Assembly (NCBI GenBank): GCA_034509735.1
Contig: JACGWO010000008.1
Span: forward strand, 15,387,864 to 15,451,863
Direction: 5' to 3'
Origin: Sesamum alatum
Taxonomy: Eukaryota > Streptophyta > Magnoliopsida > Lamiales > Pedaliaceae
Length of the DNA stretch: 64,000 nucleotides
The notes beneath the pieces were generated by a model that ran no database searches, was not told where the DNA came from, and worked only from the letters and a program-made list of their open reading frames with translations. This document shows positions 1-12,273 of the stretch, piece after piece. Numbering within the stretch: position 1 is the stretch's first letter; each line of letters opens with the position of its first letter. The position numbers were made by a program, and so were the translations under genes.

Positions 1-280
1 GAGTTTCCCGTGGCGAGACAATTGTGGGCGATATCATTGCTGCCTTGGCGGAGTATGTCAGCAGTGGTCAGCAGGGGCTGCGGAATAGGTGTTTTATGTT
101 ATGCAGCAGGTTAGTGTGGAGGATAGGAATCTATTTTTTGTGGCTTGCTGGGCTATTTGGCATAACAGATGTAAGAGGATGATGGAGGGGAGCTATCAGG
201 ATTTGCAGACTGTATGGAGGCGGGCTGCAGTGTTCCTCGTGAACTATCAGCAGATCCGACCCGAGTTGCGTCTGGTTTGA
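1..280 (+). pseudogene. LINE reverse-transcriptase C-terminal (zf-RVT) remnant
   Basis: Two overlapping reading frames together resemble the tail of a plant non-LTR retrotransposon RT. Frame 1 (about 1-110) reads FPVARQLWAISLLPWRSM, like the segment after the zf-RVT cysteines. The next frame (89-280) continues with FFVACWAIWHNRCKRMMEG, the usual linker before the RNase H-like domain. The switch of frame shows a frameshift, and the zinc-binding cysteines and RT core are outside the window. This assignment rests on my memory of zf-RVT linkers. A related fragment lies near 59,400. It is a dead fragment with no expected function. Confidence 0.6.
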
Positions 281-471
281 TTTTCGTTGTTTTGTTGAGT
301 CTTGTTAGTGGGTTTGGTCAGGTTGTTTGAGAGTGCTTTTTTGCTGTCCTTTTTGTTTGGTCAGGATGTCAGTGTTCCTTTACTGCTTTATAGTTTAGTT
401 GGTTTCTTTGGTTGGCTTCTACATGCTGTTGTAGGAGTTCATTTGGTGTGAACTTCGTGGTTTTTTATATA

Positions 472-500
472 TTAGTAAGAAGCACGTGCAACGCACGTGA
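472..500 (-). mobile_element. Helitron-type 3' terminus (minus strand)
   Basis: Read on the minus strand, a perfect 7-bp stem hairpin (CACGTGC, 3-nt loop, GCACGTG; 483-499) is followed after about 7 nt by CTAA and then T. This matches the Helitron 3' signature of a hairpin then CTRR inserted before T. The body would extend rightward into the AT-rich DNA after 500. I could not identify its 5' TC end, so only the terminus is annotated. Confidence 0.45.
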
Positions 501-2685
501 TTCGTATTTTTTCAATAAATTATTACATTATAACAATAAAATAAATTATAATAAGAATATATTAATTAAATTTAATAGGGACTTTATAAATAAACATTAT
601 TATTATTATTACAAAGTAAAATAATACAGTTCAAAAATAAATAATATTTTCTCCACTTTAATTATTATTTAATAATATAATTATATTTGTTCTACTTGAA
701 ATATATGCATCTTTTTTAGTATAAATAAATCACATTCGTACAAGTAAATTTGGTCAGGATAATCATATACATACATAATAAATACACAAAAATATTAAAA
801 CACACTATATGTATGTGTGTGTAGGATATTCAATGACTAAAACTGATAAACAAAAAATATATAGTGATTTATTTTTGAAATGGAGAAGTAATGCATACAA
901 AAATTTAAGTATGTCCATCATTTACGATATATAAATATATTAAAGTAGAATAAACATATATATTTATTTATCTATTTTTGACTTGGTGCTTTTTAATTGT
1001 AGTTTATTGTTTGTTATCAAATATTCGTTTAGTAAGGTTCTTATATTATCAATAAATATTGTTTTACATTGATGATCATATTACAGGAATAAACAATGAA
1101 AATAAACATTTAGATCTTTCACCCTATTAATTAGCTCTAATTAAAATAAAGCATAAAAAGAGAATACAATTAATATTGTATTATGGAATAAACATAAAAG
1201 TTCTTGTTTCTAATTGAACTTTATTTTCATTGAACTTGTGGTTATTGTTTCACTTATGAAACAATATTTTAATCTTTTTGGGTAGTGCAAATTTTGAAAA
1301 GAAAAAAATATATTAATTAGTCATTTCTTTTTTTCTTTTATGTTCTTACTCCTTATGTTAACTATATTTAAAATTATTTATAACATAATTTTCTACTAAT
1401 AGCTTCATTATAAAACAATTATTTTATTTATCATGTTTTCTAAAGAGATTCTAGAACAAAGTCCTAAATTTATTAAACCATCTATGAAACGATTTAAAGT
1501 GAAACAATAAGTATTAAATTTTTTAACTTAAATGATACAAAAATAATTACTTCAATTTTTAAAATTTTTATTGATCAAAAAGTCAATTTATTAAATATTT
1601 AAGAGTCCAATTATAATTGGTCTAATTACACTTTTAATTAGACATCCATAATACTATTTTATTGCTATATAAAATTGTAATTATTATGTAATAATTTAGA
1701 AAAAATATTATCTATGTTTTTTCTCTGATATTTTCATAAAGAAATATGATAAAATCAAATTATAAATACACCAAAAAAAAAAGTATATTAGGAAAAGCAA
1801 AAACGTATTAATTGTTTTAAGTCTCTCTTTTTCTTTTATCAATTATCCTTTTTATATTTTCTAGAGGACCATATATGAAAAAATATGAAAAGAAAATGTA
1901 ATAGTATAAAATTACCTTTCTTACTTTTATATCTTTTTCTTGATCTGAATACTTGAAAATTAAAATAAAAAAAATCAAAACTATTTACTCTGTTGGGCTC
2001 GTTAATATGAATATATATGTACTTCTACAAATTTAAGTTTATAGTACAATAATTATAGTATTATCCAAGTAAATAAATATATCATGAATAATTAATTGGA
2101 TAAATAGAATTAAAAGGGTTTTTATCCAAATAATAATATAATTTAATTTATTTACTTATTTAATAAGTAATTATTTTTTATTAGTAGCAAAGTTTTAAAG
2201 AGTTAAAATTTTATAATTTTCTTTATTTTTTCCAATAAATTCATCTTAAGTTGTACTTTTGAATTATAGTAGATCGACAATATTTAATTAGTGTCGAAAA
2301 TTAGAAAAGTATCATATCATCTCCCTAATTTTAAAAAATTAACTTAAACAAGTACAATTATCTCATAAGAGGTACTTTATATGACTATCATCTATGACTA
2401 AAATGCTCTTGATGTCTAGTTTCATACGAATTGATTTTATTTGAAAATCTAATGTAATCAATATGTTATGATAGAATGAAACCACATGCTAATTTTTATA
2501 GAGGAATTTAGAACATAGAAAGTACCCTTTTGGTATTATATTTAAACTATATTATGATTAAAAGAAAGCCCAAGTATCCCTCATTTCTATTATTTAGTAC
2601 ATGATAGTTATTATATTATTGGGTATTAGAAAAAATCTATTTCAAGAAATTTTTTGAATATTTCACAAGTCTTTTGGTATAGATG
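501..2685. other. AT-rich DNA without recognised gene
   Basis: Very AT-rich sequence with many stops in all frames and no recognisable protein, RNA gene or clear element end. It may be the body of the minus-strand Helitron whose terminus is at 472-500. Confidence 0.5.
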
Positions 2686-2688
2686 TCA

Positions 2689-2978
2689 CACTACAAGAAA
2701 ATAGCTAAATAGCTACGAGAAATTTGATGTTAAAATCAGCGTCGAGCTAATTATCAAGTAAAATTTTCATTGCTAATCTACGCTACTATTAAATATATAT
2801 ATATATATATATATTAAATACTTGTTGCTAAATTTGTTAGCAAGTAATTTCGTTGCTAAATGTATTGGCAAGTAAATTTCTCATATTAAATAAAGTAAAT
2901 TAGCAACGAGAAGTTTAATTGCTAATTAGCTCAACGCTAATATTTTTTTCGTTGCTATTGAACAATTTTCTTGTAGTG
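2689..2978. mobile_element. CACTA-type miniature transposon (290 bp)
   Basis: The element begins CACTACAAGAAAAT and ends with the inverted copy ATTTTCTTGTAGTG. It is flanked on both sides by the trinucleotide TCA (2686-2688 and 2979-2981). A CACTA terminus with a 3-bp TSD is diagnostic of En/Spm superfamily elements. The interior contains subterminal repeats of TTGCTAA/TTAGCAA in both orientations, as expected of transposase-binding arrays. It is too small to encode transposase, so it is non-autonomous. An (AT)n run sits near the middle (about 2,798-2,814). Confidence 0.9.
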
Positions 2979-2981
2979 TCA

Positions 2982-4320
2982 ATATAATCTTATGTATAAA
3001 ATAAATATCTTACTTATACTTAAAAATGAAAGTTGTCTATGATCAAATGATGATTAAGATTAGGAGTTTTAATTTAAAATTTCAGTAAATATAACGCTAG
3101 TTGATAACCATTAAAATCAAATGATTAATTTCATTTAAAAAAATCACTTAATTAATAGCTCCCTTGAATCATCTGTTAATGTTGCATTGGACTTATGATC
3201 TTCAATTTCAAAAAAAAAAGGTCGGTATTTTTACATTTTAGATATTTCCCTCTTATAAACTTTTAGATTTTAAAATTAATTCTCTCCATGATACTTATCT
3301 TTCATCTCTATATTTGTGATGAGAAATTCACCATTATTTATGTGAAAACATCGTAATTAATCTTTTTGTTCTTTTGCCTTCTATTGAAATTTTAGATCTT
3401 ATAATTATTTCTCTTTATAATATTAACTTTTCATCCTTATATTTGTTTTTACGTATAAAATGTTACTTTAATTTTTACATGCCTATATTTGTAATAAAAA
3501 AGTATCATTTAAATTAACCCATATTCTAAATTTACTTCACGAATGAAATAAGATTTTAATTTTGTTTTTTGTAGTTGTGCAAATCAAGAAATAAATAAAA
3601 TTTAGCTTTTGATTTTTATTTTTATTTTTGAACTCTTATAATAAATTTTCTTGTAATAATCTCTTTACTTTTTATTTATTCCTCATGTTGGTGAAAAGTA
3701 GTCTAAATTGACCGATAGTATCTTATGGAATGAGTTGAATGGAATAAACATAAAAATCATTGACTAATTTTATAAGTTAGGGTCGAACTATAAATATAAA
3801 TGTACACAAATTAAATTACTTATTATTAAAAATAATGTAGTAGAAATCTTATAGACCAAGTAATCTGTGCCTTAAATAATCAAAAAACTGATAGACTCGT
3901 TTAATTCATAAAATAAGTTTTGAATAATATTATTATAATTTTAGCATTAATATTATCATGACAATTAATAATAAAACTACTTATGAAATAATTATCCTAT
4001 TCTAAGTTTGTTTTTCATAAATAATTAATTTTAAGATAAACTTATATAATGTGCTTGTTTCTCATTTAAGTTTATTTTCGTTGAACTTGCGATAAGTTTT
4101 AATATTTTTAATCAACACAGAAAAATTAAAAAAAATATAAAACATTTCAAGTTGCTCATATTTTTATAATATCTTATTAATAAATTTAACTTACATTAAA
4201 TTAATGGCAAATTGTCCCATAGATTGCTTTCCTTGCTTTCAAAGAGATGCTTCTTCAAGTTTCCAAATCATATCTTCTCCTAATTATATAACATATATAT
4301 TCTTTCCTAGTTAGTACTAT
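2982..4320. other. AT-rich intergenic DNA
   Basis: No gene or bounded element recognised. Short open frames are fortuitous in low-complexity A/T sequence. Confidence 0.5.
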
Positions 4321-4937
4321 GATTAATTACACTGACCTTCCCTACTACTATGCTCCCCTCGTACTATGAAAATTAAATAGACTTCCCTTTCAAATATATC
4401 CACCTTACAAATGACCCCTTCAATTAGTCAACTTAATAAATTTTGCTGATGTTATAAAAAAATTGATTTAAACTTTCGATAATACCCTCAACCTGAATAA
4501 CTCTATTTTTTATGACTTAAATACCCCTTTGGGGTAATTTGTTATTTTTAAAGTTGAATATGGTGTATACTTGTAACTTTTAGTATATTATTTTATAACA
4601 TTTTGTTAATCACATATTGTGTATGTATAGGTTGTGACATTAGTTTCTATTCCTAACAATCATCAAAGCTTGCAAATTTTGTTAAAATTATATTATTTTT
4701 AAAAAAATAAAGCTTATATTTTGAAAAATAAAATACTTGAAGATATTTTGATCCATTTTTATTTTCAAGTTTATTGAATTATTTTTAGTTTTATAAATGA
4801 GGGCAAAATTGTCATTTGTACATGGCATTAAATTTGATTAACACTTGTTAGCCAGAGGGGGCAATTTGATATTTTCATACTAAGAGGGGGAATTTGTATA
4901 ATACCATAGTAGCAGGGGAGGTCAGTGTAATTAACCC
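4321..4937. mobile_element. Miniature inverted-repeat element, about 0.6 kb
   Basis: Left end reads TTAATTACACTGACC...CTACTACTATG and the right end is its inverted counterpart CATAGTAGCAGGGGAGG...GTGTAATTAA. The terminal similarity extends for several tens of bases (TTCATACTA / TAGTATGAAA-type matches). No coding capacity. The termini resemble Mutator-type miniature elements, but I could not fix a TSD, so the superfamily is inferred. Confidence 0.6.
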
Positions 4938-5011
4938 TAAGACTTTTAACTAATTTTATTTAATTAGTTATAAATAAAACTCAGTATAATGAATGGAACT
5001 CTTTATTATAA

Positions 5012-5271
5012 GGGTAAATTACAGTGACGCCTTTTGAGGTTAGACCAAAATATAAAAACACCCCCTATTTTTGTTAAATTACAGCTACACCCCCGAAGGT
5101 TGTAATTATATTACAACTATCCCCCTTATTCAAAGGCAAAGCTTACACTAATACCCCTTGAAAAACATTACATTAACACCCCTGAGGGAGTACTGTAGCT
5201 GTAATTTCGCAAAAGACGGGGGTGTTTGTGAAATTAGGTTTAACCTTAGGGGGTGTCAACGTAATTTACCC
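5012..5271. mobile_element. Mutator-type MITE with 9-bp TSD (260 bp)
   Basis: Terminal inverted repeat GGGTAAATTACAGTGACGCC on the left pairs with the right end GGTGTCAACGTAATTTACCC. It is flanked by identical 9-bp copies of TTATTATAA (5003-5011 and 5272-5280). A 9-bp TSD and G-rich terminal repeats indicate a Mutator-like miniature element. Internal C-runs (ACACCCCC / GGGGGTGT) form further inverted pairs, so a long hairpin is possible. Non-coding. Confidence 0.85.
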
Positions 5272-5847
5272 TTATTATAATTTATATTTATTATAATTCC
5301 ATCTCAATTCAATTATCTAAGTAATTAACAACTATTACAAAATTACTTATTGTACACATAAATTTATAGTCTAATATTCTATGAAAATGATATACTTTAC
5401 ATTACAGAAAAGAAAGAAACATAAAACATGGCAACTCATTCACATTTTTATAGTATACGTAGATATAGACAATATTTATCTATGGTTGTATGCCCATTTT
5501 TTATTCTTTTTCACTTTTGTTTCGAAAAAAATGTATGTGTGGTGATGGTTTAGGAGTAACATTTACACCTTTTGATATTTTTTTTACAAGGAATGATTTT
5601 TATCGTATAATATTGTTAAAAAGATCAAATATGTACACTGTCATTTTGTTCTATTATATTAGAGACGATTAAAGAATCATATAAGGTACTTATTAATGGC
5701 ATTTCTAATGCTTAAATTACATTTTAGTCTATCTCACAACAAAAAGTATTTCTCTACATGATAAGTAATTTCATTGACTCTCATTTTTCTTTTAACTTAT
5801 TTTACTCTTTAAAATATTTATTTTAAATGAAAATTTATTTAATTGAT

Positions 5848-6682
5848 TTTATTTATCATCTAACCTCTATATTTTAATATGTCTAGTGATCTAACTAATT
5901 CTCATTTATATCTATGCTAGAAAAATTCTCAACATTAAATCCTTTCAATTTTTATGATTTTTTCTAGTCATTTCAGGTTATATCATTGCGCTATTTTTTA
6001 TCTAGTAAGTGTATTATATTATGAATATAATATACACAAAATAATATTGGTAAATATGTATAATGTGAAAAGTAATTAATCAGAATAACTATGGATAATG
6101 TGAAAGTAATTAATAAGAGTGAATATATATAATGTAAAAAGTAATTAATAGGATTCAATAAGTATATTGTTTTACATTTTTATCCTTAGAAAAATAATAT
6201 TACAAGGCTAATTTAGTCCAATCAAAAAAAGAAAGAAATCAAGACCCCTATTCATACTTTTATTTTATTTATCATCTAACCTTTATATTTTAATATGTCT
6301 AGTTGTCTAACTAATGCTCATTTATATTTATGCTAGAAAAATTCTCAACATTAAATCCTTTCAATTTTTCTCATGATTTTTTCTAGTCATTTAATGTTAT
6401 ATCATTGCGCTATTTTTTATCTAGTAAGTGTATTATATATATTATGAATATAATATACACAAAAATAATATGGGTAAATATGTATAATGTGAAAAGTAAT
6501 TAACCAGAATAACTATGGATAATGTGAAAGTAATTAATAAGAGTAAATATATATAATGTGGAAAGTAATTAATAGGAATCAATAAGTATATTATTTTACA
6601 TTTTTATCCTTAGAAAAATAATATTACAAGGCTAATTTAGTCCAATCAAAAAAAGCAAGAAACCAAGATCCCTATTCATACT
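5848..6682. repeat. Tandem duplication, unit about 416 bp
   Basis: Two adjacent copies of one AT-rich unit. The phrase ATTTATCATCTAACC starts at about 5,851 and recurs 416 bp later. Matching landmarks follow in order: AATTCTCAACATTAAATCC, ATCATTGCGCTATTTTTTA, TATGGATAATGTGAAAGT and CTAATTTAGTCCAATC. The copies differ by scattered substitutions and small indels (for example an extra TATA in copy two). No coding capacity. Confidence 0.88.
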
Positions 6683-6684
6683 TT

Positions 6685-6749
6685 TATATAGATATAGATA
6701 TAGATATAGATATAGGTATGGAATAGATATAGATATAGATATAGATAAT
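6685..6749. repeat. (ATAGAT)n microsatellite
   Basis: About ten tandem ATAGAT units with one interruption (TAGGTATGGA), directly adjoining the 416-bp duplication. Confidence 0.9.
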
Positions 6750-6777
6750 CAATTTGTCAAAAAAAAAAAAAATATTA

Positions 6778-7211
6778 GGCTTAAATGCATTTTTTGTCCC
6801 GTAACTTATGTCATTTGGTGTTTCCATCATTTATTTTTTGGGGTAGCATTTTGGTTCTGTATCTTTTAAATTTTTATGATTTTAGTCCTTTTCTCGTCGG
6901 AAGAATGCATGTGCTTCTCACGTGATATTTTAAAATTTGGACTTTTGTTCCTATTAACCCATTTCTATCAGGATTTTTGTCCATTAACTTTTTAAAGTAG
7001 TATTTTGGTCTTGTATATGTTTAATTTTTGCGATTTCAGTCATTTGTTTCCAACAGTTCACCCTTCTCACTAGTGAAAGTGAAATCCGGCGAATAAAATG
7101 ACTAAAATTGTAAAAATTAAAAGGATGCAGGATTAAAATGCTATCCTAGAAAGTTAAAGGACAAAAATGCTAAATAATCTAAATTACGAGACAAAAAAAT
7201 ACATTTAATCC
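6778..7211. mobile_element. MITE, about 434 bp
   Basis: Inverted ends GGCTTAAATGCATTTTTTG on the left and, on the complementary strand of the right end, GGATTAAATGTATTTTTTTG. Both are followed by TCCCGTAA/TCTCGTAA. Inner segments (GATTTTAGTC versus GACTAAAATT; GCATTTTGG versus AAAATGC) continue the inverted symmetry. No clean TSD was found. It lies just downstream of the receptor kinase gene. Confidence 0.65.
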
Positions 7212-7338
7212 GATAGTATTATATATATCTTAGTAGAGAGGGATGCATAAAATAATATTTATTTGAACCATGTTTAAACAAGGAATTCAAGGGGATTTAA
7301 GATCATCTAAAGTAGCTGTTTTTCAAACACATACACCC

Positions 7339-10300
7339 TCAATTCATTAACTCCAACATGGATATGGTATTCAGAGGCCGAGCGAATTTGGGTGGCCTGC
7401 AAACAAGTTCCAGAGACACTTCCTTCATTGATGGCCGAGATTTCGGGTTAGGATTCAAGCAGGCTAGCGCGATGCTGACTATTCGAATTACCTCTGAGGC
7501 AACCATTACGTTTATGGGTGGAGGCAGCCTCTTGTCTATGAAATCTTGAAGAATTACGTCATTTTCAGCAGACTGTTGCACTGTGGAGTTGATGAATTCA
7601 CCTGGATGATTACCAGATACTGTTTCCAAAGCTACCACACCAAAGCTATAAACATCACATTTTTCGTCAACAACCATGGTGTACGCTAACTCTGCATATC
7701 AAGAAATGAATCGTATTAGCCATATATATAAATGGGTAAATTACATTGGTCTCCTAAAAGTTAGGTTTAATTACACAAACACCTCATATTTCATTGCAAT
7801 ATTATAAGTATATCTCTTGAGGTTGTAGTTATAATTACAAGTACACCCTCTATTCAATGAAAACCTTTACACAACACGTATTGGGTACATTGCACTAACA
7901 ACCCATCAAGACGTGTACGAGTAATTTTTTAAAGGATCGTAGGTGTTTGTATAGTTATGCTTAAATCTGATGTGACGCCAATATAATTTACCATATATGT
8001 ATATGTATGTGTATATATATATATATATGTTAGTAGAGAGAGATGCATAAAAAAATATTTACGTAAACAAAGTTTAAACATGGAATTAAAAAGGGAAAAA
8101 ATGCAAGTAACTACATTATGATTTTGCAAATGAAAAAATTATCCCATTTGAAAAATAAAATAGTAATTTACCTCCTCGTGTTTTTTTTAAAAATAAATTA
8201 ATTTACTTCCCTGAGTTTTTTAAAAATGGGGGGTATATGCAATTAATTTACCCCCTGTGATATAAGAAATGAGCAAAAACCCTCTGTGAAAAAATAATTA
8301 GCAAATTATCCCCTGTGATTTTAAAATGAAGCAAATTACCCCCTGTGTTTTCCCTTGATTGGGGGGTAATTTGCTTCATTTCTCAAAACACAGGGAATTA
8401 ATTTGCTAATTATTTTTTCACGGGGGAATTTTTGCTCATTTCTTATATCACAGGGGGGTAAATTGCATTTATCCCTAAAAATGGAGCAATTTACCTCCCT
8501 GTCTAGGGAGGTAAATTGCTCATTTCAATGAACATTAGGAGATAAATTGCTATTTTTTATTTTTAGGGAGGTGAATTGCATTAACCCCAATTAAAAAGTG
8601 GTAAGTTATACCTGGGGCAATATAACCTCGAGTTCCCACAAGTTGTGTCCGATTGGAAGAATGAGGCTCCAACAATCTAGCAATGCCAAAATCAGCGAGA
8701 CGTGGTTCGAGCTTTGAATCTAAGAGTATATTGTTACTGGAAACGTCCCTATGCAGAATGGGTGGATCGCAATCGTGGTGCATGTACGACAACGCATGAG
8801 CGACCCCTTTTATCACATTCACTCTCTTCACCCAATCCAACTCCAAAGCTTCGTTTTCATCCCTCAACATGCAGAACAGGCTACCCCTCTCAGCATACTC
8901 ATAGATGAGGAACATGCACCGTCTGTGCAGACAGTAGCCGAATAGTCTCACAATGTTTTGGTGCCTTATTCCTTGTAGAATCTCGGCCTCGTTCCTGAAA
9001 CACTTGTCGAAAGTCGGATTCTCTCCTTCCAAGCTATGAAGCTTCTTCAAAGCAACAACTCTTCCATTCGGCAGTTCTGCTCTATAGACACTACCGTAGC
9101 CTCCGGTTCCAATACAGTAGCTTATGTCAAAGTCTTCTGTTGCTCTAACAATATCCTCATAGGCAATCTTCCCGTCGAAATTCCATATCTTAAATATGTC
9201 TCCTTGCTCAGTAACACACACCTCTAGGTTTGATTTCTTTGCTTTAGTTTTGAAGAAGTACAAACCTCCAACAAGAACTAACAAGGCAAAGAACAGTGCA
9301 AGCGGGAGAAAAATCACAATTTTGTGTATCTGCGGCCTTTCTTTTATGCTATTTTCGCCACAAGAGGGAAAGTTACCAGAGTAATTAAGTAACTTGTCGT
9401 TCGGGAATAAAACCCGCTTAGGGAATTTACACCAAATTTCAACCGGAATAGGACCTTCGAAAGCATTGTTCGATAAGTCAATAGTTTCAAACTTCGATAG
9501 AGATGGAGGGATTACACCTGAGAGATTATTACGGGAAAGATTGACTCGACCACGTAATGCATAGTAACTAGTTTCAAACTCGTAAGGTATCGGCCCTTGA
9601 ATCGAATTTCGACTTAGATCAATCCATCGAATTACGGGAAGGGTTGCAATTTGAGGAGGAATGACTCCACTCAAACTGTTGTATGAGAGGTCTAAGAAAG
9701 AGAGTCGAGATAGTTGTCCAATATCAAGAGGCACTTGGCCTGAAAGTTGATTTGAAGAAAGATCAAGAACATTAAGTTGATGCAATTGCACAAGTTCATT
9801 TGGAATTACACCTGTGATTTGGTTAGAACCAATGCTTAGATACAACAAATTAGTCAGGTTTCCAATTCCGGGAAAAATACGACCCGAAATACGATTACCG
9901 GATATGAGAAAATTCTCTAATTTCGTAAGATTTGTGAGCCAAAGAGGCAGCACACCATCAAGATCATTATTTGACAAGTCGAGATGATTTAGGCTCGATA
10001 ATTCACCTACCCGACGAGGGATGCTCCCACTGAACGAGTTGCCACTCAAATCCAGATAACGCAGATTCTTAAGATTTCCAATTGCAGACAAGAAAGAACC
10101 ATTCATATGATTAAGAGATATGTCAAGAGTTTGTAATTTGGTAAGGTTTGCTAGCGAAAGAGGCAACTCACCCGTGAGACTATTGAATGGCAAAACAAGA
10201 TATGTTAGTTTTGATAGTGCGCCTATCTGAACAGGGATAGTTCCCTGGAGCCGGGCACCACCTAGTTCAACTCTAACTAGGTGTCGAAGTGCGAGAAAAT

Positions 10301-10598
10301 TTAGTTTGTCCAATTGACCGCCAACCCAAGCGCCACCCGGTACTAGAACGTCCATCGTCGACGTTATTTCCACCACATGACCTTCGTCGTCACAAGTTAT
10401 GCCTGCCCAGTTGCAATGATCGGAGATGTTTTTGGTGTGATCGGAACTCCACCAACCACTTGATTTGAGGGCCTCAGCTTCTGAATTTGCAGTTGTGGTT
10501 TGTGAAGCTGTCATAATTAGGAGTATGGAACTGCTCGTCATAGCAAAACAAATATCAAAGAGAGAAGCCATCAAAGATTTCAAGTGAGAAGTGTGCAA
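7339..10598 (-). CDS. LRR receptor-like protein kinase (two exons)
   Basis: Predicted plasma-membrane receptor kinase of about 779 aa. Exon 1 is 10598-8612 and exon 2 is 7691-7339. The donor G|GTATAAC and acceptor TATGCAG|AG rejoin the kinase APE motif across the intron. Order: signal peptide (about 1-38, or from Met10); N-cap CNWAGITC; about 11-12 leucine-rich repeats; one TM helix (about 427-449); kinase domain. Visible kinase residues are the glycine loop GTGGYGSV (from 497), Lys518, HRD (Asp618), DFG (Asp636) and GTRGYIAPE. It is therefore an RD kinase with catalytic residues intact. The style matches LRR-XII / MIK2 and At1g35710-like receptors, but with fewer repeats than MIK2. Such proteins sense extracellular peptide or wall signals; the ligand here is unknown. 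The intron contains two miniature transposons. No frameshift is seen, so the gene is probably functional. Confidence 0.9.
7734..7992. mobile_element. MITE inside the receptor-kinase intron
   Basis: Left terminus GGGTAAATTACATTGGTC mirrors the right end GACGCCAATATAATTTACC. The interior shows inverted C/G-rich tracts typical of the GGGTAAATT miniature family also found at 5,012. Flanks are AT-rich and any TSD is imperfect. It lies wholly within intron 1 (7,692-8,611) of the kinase gene. Confidence 0.7.
8227..8477. mobile_element. Fold-back MITE in receptor-kinase intron
   Basis: Two long arms of roughly 115-120 bp are nearly perfect inverted copies around a centre near 8,352. Left-arm landmarks in order are ATGCAATTAATTTACCCC, AAGAAATGAGCAAAAA, AATAATTAGCAAATTA and GAAGCAAATTACCCCC. 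The right arm carries their complements in reverse order. Each arm consists of three or four iterations of a GCAAATTACCCCCTGTG-like module about 40 bp apart. Further single modules flank it (about 8,165-8,220 and 8,480-8,585), suggesting a larger eroded element. Intronic transcription would give a long hairpin RNA. Confidence 0.8.
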
Positions 10599-12214
10599 AT
10601 GATGATTGGCAATCCCTTTTTATTGGCAATCCACATGTTCTTCCCTGCCCGTCAATATTGTCGATATTAATTTCTGTAATATCAAAATGTTAGTTTATGT
10701 TATATTGTTGATATGATTGTTGTATTTGTTTTTGTTTAATATTGATACTGACAAGACTGATTATAATCAGTTTATTTCAATTTATAAAATCCATCGCTTC
10801 CAACTCAAAAAATTCTATTTTTTTAAGTATCGATTTTTAAGGAAAAATTGGCGCCGTTAATTTTATGTTTTTACATTGGGGTACTTGAAATTTTTGTGGG
10901 TCAGCACTTATTCTAATATATACAGAGTTCGTACAAAATGATAAATTACAACACAAATAAAATTAAAGAATGAAAGATTGTTTTTTGTGAGAGATGATAG
11001 AAATCACCTTTATTTGCCCTAATTTTCTTCAATTTTTTATTTTAGCTATCAATAGTAGTTATATTCCCGTAAAAAATGATACTAAGCACAAAGGGCGCCA
11101 AATTTTTCTTCAATCTGAAAAAGTTAAGGGACAAATGGCCATCTCCATTAAAAAACTAGCAGAAAAACGGGGGAGGACGAAAACTGTTAAGTTTTATAAG
11201 TTATGGGACTAAAAATGCTAATCACGTAATAAATGAGACCAAAATAAAAAAAGGCTTAAGTTATGGGACAAAAATATTATTTCTCCCTAATTATCAAAAC
11301 AAATATCACTCTTCAATTATTTATGGTGAAGTCAACTACAGTTGATTTTCCAAAGAGGAGAAATAATGCTTCCAATATATATATTCTCAGTCAAGAAGTT
11401 TGGGTCTCTAAGCATTAATTATGAATCACGTGATTAATGTGGACGAAGACGCAAGACTAATGACTTGCCCACTTAATAAGTTACTAAGTTACACATCCAA
11501 ATGTGTGTATAATTAATTTAAAATATAAATAATATAATTATTAATTTTTTAAAATACCTATTAATTAAATAAACAAAAATAGTAAAGAGATAAACGTTGT
11601 GGGAAGTTATTAACAGAAAAGTGAGGAAGAGAGAGAATTGGAAGTTGAAAAAAAAAAAACTGTAAATAATTTAAAAAATAAAAAAATAAAATTTAAGACA
11701 TCAAAAAGGCGCTTTTCAATTATAAAAAAGTATAGATGCTGATTTAATTGTAATTTTAGTTTTATAATTATAATAATTTAATATTTTAGTCGTTTCTAAT
11801 TTGTTAAAATTGTAAAATAATTTCTTATCTTTTATTATTTTGTAATTTTAAAATAAAATTGATCGGAACTTTTAGAGTTTGGCCAAAAGATGACTTCATA
11901 ATCTGGCCAATTTCATTCTAAAATGGCGGAAATAAAACAAGTGGAAGAATCATTTTACAATTCTAATAAATTAAAAAATTAAAGTGCCAAACAATTATAA
12001 TTACAAGAATGATGAATTGCCGAATCAATAAGTTTCGCTTTATAAGAAATAAGGAACACTACTTTAGGTTGTCTAAATTATTAAACAAGTTATTCAGCGT
12101 TGGACTAGCATATAACTTTTTATTGGTCCACATGTTGTCATTGGTAGGAAGACTTGACTGATTTGGGTGGCGAGGGACCACGCATGATATGAAGACTTTT
12201 CTTTTTAATTTTTT

Positions 12215-12273
<59 letters not shown>

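Noticed and set aside
8702..9384. Open frames on the plus strand within the receptor kinase
   Set aside because: They are antisense to conserved kinase and LRR coding and have no family features.
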